This document shows, in pieces, positions 45,382-55,270 of a stretch of 64,000 bases of DNA. The position numbers and the translations under genes were made by a program. Every line of letters begins with the position of its first letter. The first letter of the stretch is position 1. Under the pieces are notes generated by a model. That model worked only from the letters and a program-made list of their open reading frames with translations, was not told where the DNA came from and searched no databases. This stretch comes from Tribonema minus (taxonomy: Eukaryota; Sar; Xanthophyceae; Tribonematales; Tribonemataceae), in NCBI GenBank assembly GCA_017506865.1, contig JAFCMP010000548.1:310001-374000 (forward strand), in the 5' to 3' direction.

Positions 45382-48300
45382 GCGCGCCAGGCGAACGCGC
45401 CCATGGTGGAGGGCGCCATTGAGCGGTTACAGGGCGGCGCGCATGGCTTCGCCGCCGTCTGGAGACTGCGGTGGGCCCAGGTAGGTGTCTGCTTGAAGAA
45501 ATAGAACGCCACCGCTCGCGCAGCGACTTGAAATAAGAAACTCGTGCCACCAGAAAACCAGTCACAGCAGCTCAACCAGTCGCAGACGCTCAAGACCATG
45601 ACGCCGCCGCGCTTGCTCAGAACACCTTTGCACGCTCGGAAACGGTGCCTGGTGGGCTGGTCGACGGGATTCGATGCGTGCCGCACGCGCGCATGCAGTG
45701 TGAACATCGTGCCACGTTGGAAGAACACATGCAAAATGGTGCAGCTGAAAGCTTGGCATGCACAGTGGTGGCAATGCCCTCCTTGGTGGCAACGCCATCC
45801 GCGCGGGGAACGCATGGCAGCACCTTTGCGCAATGGGCTGCCGTGCACGTCTCTGTTATTCTGGTGCGGCACTGTTTGTGTGTAGGGGGCACGGGTATGC
45901 AAGGCTTGCGCGCGCCTTCTGCAGCACGGGTAGAGATATGCCAACAGCATCGCGCCTGTCGCATATCAAGAGGCTGCGAGGGCTGCTGGCCGCCTGGAGC
46001 ACCCGAGTACTCACTGTGGTGATGTCGAAATCAGAAACCAAGCAACAGTAGCAGCTGCCAGTGGAGGTGTGCCAAGCGCTGACGACACGCCCGACCTGGT
46101 GTGCGTCTCGGCTTCGCAAGCGCATCACCCCCCCCCCCCCCCCGCCGTGCAGCGCCCAGACGCCCTCCGCCGCTGCTTCTGAACGCTGCATTCACCAGCG
46201 GCGCGTGAGCGTGGCTACATGAAAGCAACCATGTCTCATCTGTTCTGGTGCAGGTCGTGCCGGGGGAGCTGCGGCTATACGCGGATGCCAAGCCGCCGCT
46301 GAGCGCTGACGCAGAGCCCCCCTCGCACCCCCGTTTGACCCTCACTTGAACCCTAAGCGTCCCATCGCCGCACCCAGCACCAGTGCCCGAGCGTGTTCAC
46401 CATACATGAAAGCGTCTGCACAGTACATGGAGGTGAGCTTTGCGCCCCTTCGCCGCAGCGCGTGAGTGTGTCTAAATTACAGCAAATTCTTGCCGCTCCT
46501 CTCTCGGTGTTGGCGCAGGTCGTGCCGGGAGAGCTGCGGCTGTACGCGGACGCCGAGCCGCCGCTGAGCGCTGACGTGGAGCCCGTACTCGCGCTGCCGC
46601 TGACGCGCCAGGGCACCGCCGTGGAGGCGTGCAGCGAGGTGAGCATCAGCGCTCAGCCTTATCCTCATACGTGACATCAATCCTAGCCATAGGCGGTGAT
46701 CACCCCCCATAGGCGGTGATCACCCCCCCTAGTTCCTGCTGATCCGGACCCTATTGGTAGCCCTGATCTGCCCCGCGGCACCTCTAGCCCGTTCTCCAAC
46801 TGCTGAATGCTGTACATCATGAAGCTTGTGCTTGCGTCGTGTGTGAAGGCGGTGCCCTAGCACTAGCCGCTGAATGCTGTACATGACGAATTTCATGCAC
46901 ACATCGTGTGCGTCGGCGTCACCCTGACCCTGAACTGCTGGGCGCTGTACATTAAGATGTTGACGCACGCATTGCGCGCGCAGGCGCTGGCGGCTCGCGT
47001 CGGCTTTTGCCGAGCACGATACACCGCCAAGCAGCAGCACGTGCCAAGGAATCAATGTGATGGTCAGTACCCGACGCTCCTGCGTACCGACCGCGCTCCC
47101 TCCGCGCCCGCCCCCCTCGCCCGATGCGCACGTCTCTCTGCGCTACAGGCGACGGCCTCAGCGACAAAGCACACACCAGAATCACACCTTCTACACGCTC
47201 AATAAGTCTATCTGTGCGCTCGCTCCTCGCGCGCACAGGCGATGGCGACATGCTCCGGCCACTGCGCCTTCACCTTTCTATGCACTCAAGCAAGATAACA
47301 TGTCAAATTGCTGTATCGTCAGCTTCCAGTGAATGCCCGGAGAGCCGCAAGGAAGAAAATTGCCTCCCAGCATACACATGCTCCTAGTTTCGAGACGACA
47401 GTTGCCTGAAAGCGCTCGCTCGCTCGCTCGTCGCGCGCGCAGGCAATGGCGGCGCGCTTCGGCCGCGACTGCGCCTTCACCGTGCGCAGCGGCGCCGCGG
47501 GGCGCAGCCGCAGCGTCATGCTCGCGGCGCGCGACGCGCTGGAGCTGACGCGCTGGAGCGCCGCCGTGCGCGCAGCGTGCGCGCCCCACGGGCAGGTGAT
47601 GCTGAAGCTCCTACTGCGTACTTCACAGTGCAATGGCCGTAGGCCCGAGTCGTACGCGTGCTTCCTGTTGCTGTTACTCATTCGCCGCACCAAGCTGCAT
47701 CATGCAGGAGAGTGCACCACGCGCGTCATGTGCTCCCCGCAGCTGCGCACATCGCTGTCGAGTTCACCATCTCATGTAAAAAGAGCGCGCAAAATGAATG
47801 AGATCTGTCCCAGTACAATCAGGCCAACACGCGCGGCCGGACGGTGCATTGCTGCAGCGTCCGCCAATTGTTCCAGAAGAGCGCCGCAAAATGAATGGCA
47901 TCAGTCCAGTGCGGTCGGGCTAACATGCGTGGTAGGACGGCCAACTGCAGCGCATGCACTTCTATTATTTGGTTGAACTTCAAGTGGGTATTCCATGCCA
48001 GTGACGCTCCTCACTGCCCCCTTTGTGTCACTGCTCAGGTGCTCGGCGTGAGCATCCACCGCGCGTGCCATGACGGCGACCTGCAGCGCGTGCAGTTTCT
48101 TTCACTGAGTTGAAGCTGAAATGAGCCGTCGACAATGACGCTCGCGCTGCTGCCCCCCTCGTCTCTGCTCAGGTGCCCGGCGCGAGCATCAACCGCGCGT
48201 GCCACAAAGGCGACCTGCAGTGTGTGTAGTTCAATATTCTGAGTTGAATTCGAAGTGAGTCTTCCAGGCCAGTGACGCTCCGCGCTGCTGTCCCCCCTTG

Positions 48301-51300
48301 TGTCACTGCTCAGGTGCCCGGCGCGAGCATCTACCGTGCGTGCCAGGATGGTGATCTGCAGCGCGTGCAGGCGCTGCTGGGCTCGGGGCGGCGCCTGCCA
48401 GTCAACGCGTGAGTGCGGCAATGATTCACACGTGGTTTTCATTCATAACTTGACTTATCAAACATGAGGCAAAGATTCAGCACGCTGCTGGGCCCAAGGC
48501 GGCGCCTGTCAGTCAACGCGCGAGTGTGGCGACGCTTCATACATGATTTTCATTCATAAACATGACCTGTCAAACGTAAAGCAAAATTTCAGCATGCTGC
48601 TGGGCCCGGGGCGGCGCTTGCCGGTCAATGCATGAGTGCGGCGACGCTTCACACATGATTTTCATGCATGAATTGACTTGTCAAACATAAAGCAGAGTTT
48701 CAGCACCCGGTCAACGCGTGAGTGCGGCAACGCTGCACACATGATTTTGTGCATGAATATGACTTGTCAACATAAAGCAAAGTTTCCGCACGCTGCTGGG
48801 CTCGGGGCGGCGCCTGGCGGTCAACGCGTGAGTGCGGCAGCGCCCCACAGATGGCTTTCAATCATGAATTTACTTGTCAAACATATGCGGAAGTTTCAGC
48901 ACGCTGCTGGGCCCGGGGCGGCGCCTGCCGGTCAACGCGTGAGTGCGGCGATGATCCACACATAATTTTCAATTCATGAACATGGTTTGTCAGGAACTCC
49001 GGCAACTCGCTCAGCGGAAAGTTGAGGATGCTGCGTGTGACGCCGCGGACTACGGTACATGCATGAGCATGACTTGATTCAACACACAAAAAAAATCTCC
49101 AGCAAGCAGCTCGCGCGAAGGAGAGCTGCGGGTACTTCGTGAGACGCCGCGCGCTGCGTGCGGCGCGCCGTTGCGCGATGAAGCGGCGGAGCGCGTTGCT
49201 GCACTCAACGCCCCCTGCGTGCCGAAGCGTGGAAGCGGCGCATCCCGCGCCTCTGCGCGGCCTTTCGCTCGCCGCGCCCGCTCCAAATGCGTGCGTACGC
49301 CTCGGCGTGCTTAGGGTTAGGGTTAGGGTTAGCAGCGCTGCTCAGCGCCATGTGCTCAGCGCTCAGCCGACGCTCCGCGCTCGCAGCCGCTTGCTGTCAC
49401 GAGCGCTGCTGCGCAGGCGTCGCATTCGCAACGTCACCTGCGACAACCGTAAGTGATCGCCACTGAGCAGCAACCCGGCAAAGCGACAGTGTGTGTCGTC
49501 GCCCGCGATAACCCACCCACCCCCCCCCGTTTCCCCCGCCGACTCAGTGGGGTGACCGCACCCGTAAACCAGCGCGCACGGCAAGAGGCGCTGCGTCGCG
49601 CTGCGCAAGCGGACCCAGGTATGGCGGGCGTTGCGCATTCCTAGTACGCCAGCTACCCAAGGAAACGCACACCGTCAAGGACCTCAAATGCCCCCCCCCT
49701 CCCCTCCGGCCTCCCCCACGCGTGCACGAACACGTCTGTAGGCCCAAGCAGCACCAAGCACGAACTTTGCGCTCCCAAGTCCTGTACGTACTGTTCAAGA
49801 GCATGCGCGCCGCGCCAGACTTTCGACCCCCCCCCCCCCCCCCCCCAGCCCAGCCCCCCCACCCCCCTAACGACCCCTCTGCATACACACGCATGCAGGC
49901 CCAACGCGCATGGCAGCACGGCGCTGCACTACGCGGCGCGGCGCGCGGCGCAGCGCCTGGTGGACGTGGCGCGCTGCGCGGGCAGCAGCAGCGGCGGCGG
50001 CGGCGGCACCGACGGCGGCGGCGGCGAAGCGAGCGCCGCCGCGGAGGGCGCGCTTCAACTAGTGGTGAGCGCTGCTGCAGAGATGGCTTGAGCCCGCGCT
50101 TTTGAAAAGCCGCACCCGTCCGCATGTCGCCGCGTGCAAACCGCCGCCGTGTATGCACTTGCTGTCCGTTCTGAATGATCACTAGTACTGCACTGGGCAA
50201 GTAGGACCTGGGATGGCTCGAGCCTGCTCTCGAAAGTTGTGCCCCCATACCGAGCTGGTTCTTGAGATAGCTTGAGAGCCCGCTCTCGGAAGTTGCATCC
50301 CTCGTACATCACCATGTAAACCCCCCCGCCGCGCCCTCTGTTGCTGCTGCTGGCGCTGATTCTGCGCTGCCTGAGCGCTGCTGCGCCTGCAGGTGCACCT
50401 GACGTGTACCTGATACCGCCCCATACGCAGTTGCTGTCCTGTGTATAATTGGTACCTGGGATGTTTCTGAGCCCCCCTCTCTCTTGCGAGTTGTGCCCCC
50501 GCACCTCAACATATGCACAGCAACGCCGCGCCCTGATGCTGGCTGCGCTGAACCTCTCCTGCCTGAGCGCTGCTGCGCAGGTGTACCTGATGGCGCGCGG
50601 CGCGGACGCGCGCGTGGCGGACGGCGCCGGCAGGACGGCGCTCGACCTGGCCACGAGGTGGGATGCCACTTTTCGAAGTTGAAGTCGTACTTCAAGGCGC
50701 CGTCGAGGCCGGCGGCGAGGCTGGCCACTGCGCGACCATCGCGTAGTCGCGCGGCCGAGTGGTCATGTCTGAATGGTGTACTTCGAATGTGCTCGAAGCG
50801 TTCAAGATTTGCTGCAACCACATCATTGCGTGCCCCGTGAGGCATGAGGGAGGGCAGCTGTGTGGTGCTTATGTGCAGCAGAAAAGAGCGCATGTGGCGC
50901 CTCACACTGCGGCATAGAATGCGGTTGGCAATTCAGCACGCTGAATCGACAGGCGTGCCTGCACGTCCCTCTGGGGCTACCACCACTGCGCGCGCCGTGT
51001 TGAGTGAGCTAGCACAAGCGCTGGGAGCCCCGGCCTTACTGGCCAACACAACAAAAATCATTTGGAGAATGACATGTGCCATTTGTCACCTGACGTGGTG
51101 CATGTATCACCATGACGTGACACACAAACGCCGCTTATCGAGCACTGCTGCAGCCTGCCTGCCTCGGGGGGCGCCGTGGTACCGAGTTCTCAACTGTTCC
51201 AAGGGTTCACAGTATTTGCGCTGAACAGACGACCAGCCCCCTTGTTGAGCGCTGTCTGCACCCCTGTCGAGCACTGTCTGCATGCCGGGCTGTGACCTCA

Positions 51301-54247
51301 GCCGTCACGCTACCCCTAACCCTACCCCTAATTCGACTCGGCGGGAGGTATGTTGCACCCTCCTTGACCACTGCCGCTGCAAACACACGCTCTCAAGGGG
51401 ATGGCGCAGCTCCAATTTCTAGCCCAAACCTCAGCTGCAACGCTGATTTGCCACTTACCCGACGCACAGCAGACAGGATCGCTGACTCACAATGAGCGCT
51501 GCCGCTGCAACTGCATGCTCTCAGGGGCACGGCGGGGTACTAACCCTTATTTTAACCTTAAGTCAATACAGCTGTAGGAATCGTGGCTTGACGACGAGCG
51601 CTGCTGCTGCAACTGTTCGCTCAGGGGGACGGCGGGTTACCCCAAACCTTTTTTGAACCCTGAGTCAATGCAGCATGAGCCTGAGGGATTGTAGCTGAAC
51701 GATAGAGCGTTGAAACTGCGTGCTCTCAGGGGCACGGCGGGGTACCTTAGCCCTCACCCTTACCCTAAGATGACACAGCGAGAGGGGTTGTGGCTTCACG
51801 ATGAGCGTTGACACTGCAAATGCATGCGGGGGGACGGCGGGGTACCCTAGCCCTCACCCTGACCCTAAGTTGACACCGCGAGGGGCATTGTGGCTTAACA
51901 ATGAGCGTTGACAATGCGTGCTCTCAGGGGGACGGCGGGGTACCCACGCGCGCAGCGCCTGCTGGTGGGAGTCCTCGACTCCAGCAAGTACCAGGTGGAG
52001 GGCGACGCGCTGTATATCGTACCCGACGAGGCAGCGCTCGAGCACCACATGGCTTCGCCCGCATACGGTGAGCCGTGTCGTGCGTTTTGGGGGTAGGGTT
52101 AGGGTTCAGATCTCTTTTAGGGCTAGGGATAGAGCAGTAACAGGGTTGTGTGATTGTGTGCCCAATGAGGCAGCGCTCGAGCACCACCTGGCGTCGCCCG
52201 CATATGGTAAGGCCCAACATGCGGTTCAGGTTTGGGAGTATGGTGCCCCCCCACTACGCCTCACTGCCTATGCCTTGTACTACTGCAGCACGGATCACGT
52301 CTGCACATTGTGGATGGATTCTGCATTCCCGGTTCCCCTTCAAAGCTTGACGCGCTGCCGCCCTGCACAGGCTGAAATGACATGCGGGCGCGTGACTGCT
52401 TGCGGTGCGTTCACTGCCCGAGGCACCACGCAGAAGCTAGAACTTCAACTCTGCTGTGAAAATTCACTCGTCTGGTGCTCGGGCGGCCCAGCGGATGCCG
52501 CGCCCCACGGGCGCCAGTGCTCAACGTCGGGCCGCAGTGCTCAGGACTTGCGCTGCCACGCGTCGTCTCGCATCCCTTCCAGGCACGGCGACGAGCATGC
52601 CCAACGCTAACCCTAATTCAAATCCCAAACCTGAGCCTAACGCTAACCATGACCCTTTGCATCCTCGCATCCCTTCTAGGCATGGCAACGTGCCTGTTGC
52701 CGCCCAACTCTAGCCCCAACCTGTCCCTGACCGTGCGCCCAATTCTGGACCTTGTCATTTCAGGCACGGCAACGCGCGCGCCGCCGCCGCGGCCGCGCCT
52801 GGAGGTCGGCGGCATCGTCTTTGAGCATGCCAGAACGCGCCCAGAGGCAGCCCTCAGGTAATGAACTCCGGTCAGCATGAGGGTTAGTCAGAATGAGGGT
52901 TAGGGCTAGATTAAGGCAGTGCCACGGCACACATTAGCTCTGGTGAGAGCTAGGTCCTGAAAGCGGTTGGGGTCAGGGTTGACAAATACGGTTGGTTCTA
53001 CGTCATACGTACATGATATTCGTACACTGCCCTGAGAAGCCAGTGCGTTCGCCATAAACTTCAACTTGAGTTTCACTCATGTTGAACTTCTTATCTTTGC
53101 GCCCGCGAGCTCCGTGTGCGTGAGGGGCTGTGTGCGGTTGCCGAGCATGGTGTTGTTTGTCGATCACGAGCTGCGCGCTTCATGTTGTATATGATTGCTC
53201 AATACAGTCATTGTACCACGATCTGTGCTCTGCATCCCAGCTGCGCTGCCTTGCACACGTGCTGCTGCTTGCCTGTCGCAAGCAGCGGTCCGTATATTCA
53301 TCCTGGCGGGACTCAAACGTACGCTCATACGGTACTTCGAAGTATATACGATGCATACGGCGTAAGCTGCATATGTCAACCCTGGTTAGGGGGCTCGGCG
53401 GAAGCATTGTCTGAGGGAATTGCGGTTGCTAGAGTTGGGCTGCGCTGTCCGCTGCGCTGCAGATAGGGTTGTCACGGCGAGTGAAGGTCTACCTGGCGGT
53501 GCCGCAATTCGCATAGGAACAGCAGTGGGGTTGTAACGACATGCTCATGAAAGAAAGGACCAACCCTAACCCTACTTAACACCTGACCCTAATCCAATTT
53601 CTAAGCGCCATCGCCGCTGGAGAGTACTTCCGCACTCCACAGCGGCTGACCAGCGCCCTCTGCCGCCGCCGCCGCCGCCACCGCCGCCGCCACCGCCGCC
53701 GCCGCTGCCGCCGCTGCCGCCTCCGTCACTGCATTCACGCCGCTGCCGCTACTGCCTCAATCACTGCATTCGCCGCAGGCACGGTCTTGGAGCATCGCCT
53801 CCGCAAGTGCGCGCCTCAACTGCGCCGGTGCGGTCCGCTCGCGGCGCGCGCGCGCCGTCGCCGCCGCGGCCCGCCACCGCGCTGCCCTCGGCGTGGCAGC
53901 AGCGGCAGCCGCGGCAGCACCAGCGTTGCGCACAGCCGCAAGCGCAGCGCCTGCAGCACCTGCAGCAACAGCAACAACATAATCACCGCCACCAGCAGCA
54001 GCAGCAGCGGCAGCAGCACCAGCTGCAGTGCCACCAGCAAGGCATCAGCGGCGGCGGCGGCGGCGGCGGCGGCAGCGGCAGGGGCAATCGTCACCCCGCC
54101 GTCAGCGTTGGCGTCGTGTTTGAGGAGATGCGGTTTGGGCGGCATCGTTCGGTCTGCGCATTGCCGTCGGCTGCTGCGGGGGCAAGGGGGCAGTCGAGCC
54201 ACATGAGGGGGACACGGCCAGGTACACACACACGCAGTGCAGACTAG
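45382..54247 (+). CDS. PH-ankyrin protein with Gln-rich C-terminus
   Basis: Nine exons join in phase: 45382-45480, 46519-46638, 47443-47595, 48314-48408, 49899-50064, 50581-50657, 51928-52067, 52764-52857, 53779-54247 (470 residues in view; an upstream start is not identified). The first three exons form a pleckstrin homology domain: MVEGAIERL, VWRLRWAQVVPGELRLYAD, then ARFGRDCAFTV, and the closing helix LTRWSAAVRAA. The next three give ankyrin repeats: YRACQDGDLQRVQALLGSG, NAHGSTALHYAARRAAQRLV, YLMARGADARVADGAGRTAL. A Gly/Asp-rich insert interrupts the second. PH-ankyrin proteins bind phosphoinositides and partner proteins at membranes, often as Arf regulators; no Arf-GAP zinc finger is visible. 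The end is Gln/His/Gly-rich. A donor at 54211 (CCAG then GTACAC) could extend the gene beyond the stop. Confidence 0.7.
46240..46518 (+). repeat. Upstream junction echo of PH exon 46519-46638
   Basis: At about 46253-46318 the exon start recurs (VVPGELRLYADAKPPLSAD) after a TGGTGCAG acceptor, 266 bp before the real exon. Confidence 0.85.
46982..47442 (+). repeat. Upstream junction echoes of exon 47443-47595
   Basis: Acceptor plus exon start (AMAARFGRDCAFT) recurs at 46984 (ALAARVGFCRARYT), 47149 and 47239 (AMATCSGHCAFT). Each is preceded by a CGCGCAG or CACAG acceptor. Spacing is 165, 90 and 204 bp. Confidence 0.82.
48030..48313 (+). repeat. Two upstream junction echoes of ankyrin exon 48314-48408
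   Basis: Acceptor plus exon start (VPGASIYRACQDGDLQRVQ) recurs at 48173 (VPGASINRACHKGDLQCV) and 48039 (VLGVSIHRACHDGDLQRVQ). Spacing is 141 and 134 bp, with the same pre-acceptor flank (GTGTCACTGCTCAG). Confidence 0.92.
48409..48960 (+). repeat. Five downstream junction echoes of ankyrin exon 48314-48408
   Basis: The exon end (LLGSGRRLPVNA) plus donor recurs ending at about 48519, 48631, 48719, 48827 and 48938. The donor position reads CGCGAG, ATGAGT, GTGAGT, GTGAGT, GTGAGT. Spacing is 88-112 bp, and each unit also copies the intron (TTCATGAATTTGACTTGTCA-like). Here the most distant copies are the best preserved. Confidence 0.92.
49309..49335 (+). repeat. TTAGGG telomere-like tract
   Basis: Three perfect TTAGGG units in the intron 48409-49898, sense orientation. 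Confidence 0.85.
50085..50580 (+). repeat. Intronic repeats and an upstream echo of exon 50581-50657
   Basis: A block reading GATGGCTCGAGCC..CTCTCGAAAGTTG recurs at about 50089, 50210, 50260 and 50459. Near 50370 the pre-acceptor text (CTGAGCGCTGCTGCGC) is followed by GTGCACCTGAC, a weak copy of the exon start at 50581. Confidence 0.65.
51385..51927 (+). repeat. Five upstream junction echoes of exon 51928-52067
   Basis: The pre-acceptor flank (GAGCGTTGAC..TGCTCTCAG) plus exon start (GGGGACGGCGGGGTACC) recurs with starts near 51828, 51730, 51625, 51525 and 51396. Spacing is close to 100 bp, 129 bp for the last. After each exon fragment the copies run into CCCTAACCCT-like text. Confidence 0.92.
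52068..52220 (+). repeat. Downstream junction echo of exon 51928-52067
   Basis: At about 52158-52206 the exon end recurs (VPNEAALEHHLASPAYG) followed by GTAAGG, 139 bp after the real donor. TTAGGG-like units at 52094-52110 lie between them. Confidence 0.9.
52570..52763 (+). repeat. Two upstream junction echoes of exon 52764-52857
   Basis: Acceptor plus exon start (GCACGGCAACGCGCG) recurs at 52583 and 52680, each after a TCGCATCCCTTC-tract and AG. Spacing is 84 and 97 bp. Each fragment runs into CTAACCCTAA-like text. Confidence 0.88.
53930..54085 (+). repeat. CAG/GGC tract coding Gln and Gly runs
   Basis: Runs of Gln (about 5 each) and a run of Gly in the last exon of the PH-ankyrin gene. 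The frame was chosen by phase from exon 52764-52857. Confidence 0.8.
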
Positions 54248-55270
54248 GCTGGCGCATAGGAGCAAACTTCACGATTGCATAGGACACCCGGCCTGCGTTG
54301 GGGCCTTTCTAAATAATTACAAGTTCACAAGTGCATACATGCACGGAGAATGGCTGGAGCGCAAGGCAACCCTGCCCTAACTTTAACACAAACCTAACCA
54401 CAACCCTAACCCTAAGGTATGTATGCGCTGTGAGCTTGCGACGTGGAGAGTGCCAAGGATGGTCATGTCATGTGTCATTGTCAATCAAGCGTGCGCCGCC
54501 CCCCCGCAGGCACCGTGGGCGCGGTGTCAACAGGCTGTGCACGGCGGAAGCAGCAGCGCTCAAGTTCTTGTTGGCTGCATCCCCACATGTCTTCATCGCC
54601 GGCACTTGTCATGGTTGACGCAACGGAGTTTCCATGCACTTGCGAGGCCTCTTATTTGGGGGCGTCAGAATAGCAGGATGTGGTTGAGCCGCCGGTGATC
54701 AGCAGCCCCTTGCGGAAAGAGTACACAAAGACACACCAACGAATGTGCGTGATCCTGAATGATAAGAAGAGCAGCTGATCACGCACCTGCGAGACATTTA
54801 ATGTCCAGGTACACTACGTGAGGGCACTTGCCACTCGATCATTCGCAGTCCGCTCAGCGCAGTCATTCATACGCGCGTGCGGTCTCTGCGCCGCGCTCTG
54901 CCCAGCTGCAGCGCGCGGCAGAGCAGCAGCCAGCAGGCTGGCACAGGCGAGCGGCGCAGCGGCGGCGGCAGCAGCGGCAGCAGCGCCGTCCAAGGACACC
55001 CTGAGCGCTGCCGTGCAGCTGAGCGTTGTCACCGTGTGCACCTGACTGGCACGCAGCATGCCTGTCATCAGCGCGCCATTCCACGCCAACTCTTCTCTGA
55101 CAGCGCCGCTGCTGCTGCTGCTGCCGCTGCCGCCGCGCCCCCCCTTGCCAGCTGCAGCCTGGGCAGCGCCTCCCAGCGGGCCCGTGCGGCGACAGCGCGC
55201 AGCGGCGGCGGCGGCGGCGGCATCAGCACCGTGCGAGGGCACCCTGAGCACTGCTGCGCTGCAGCCGAGC
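54248..55270. other. Intergenic, with echoes near the next gene
   Basis: CCCTAA units at about 54395-54415. At 54960-55030 a block (GCGGCGGCAG..ACCCTGAGCGCTGCCGTGCAG) resembles 55205-55275, just before the proposed start of the EF-hand protein, so an upstream echo of that exon is likely. Confidence 0.5.
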
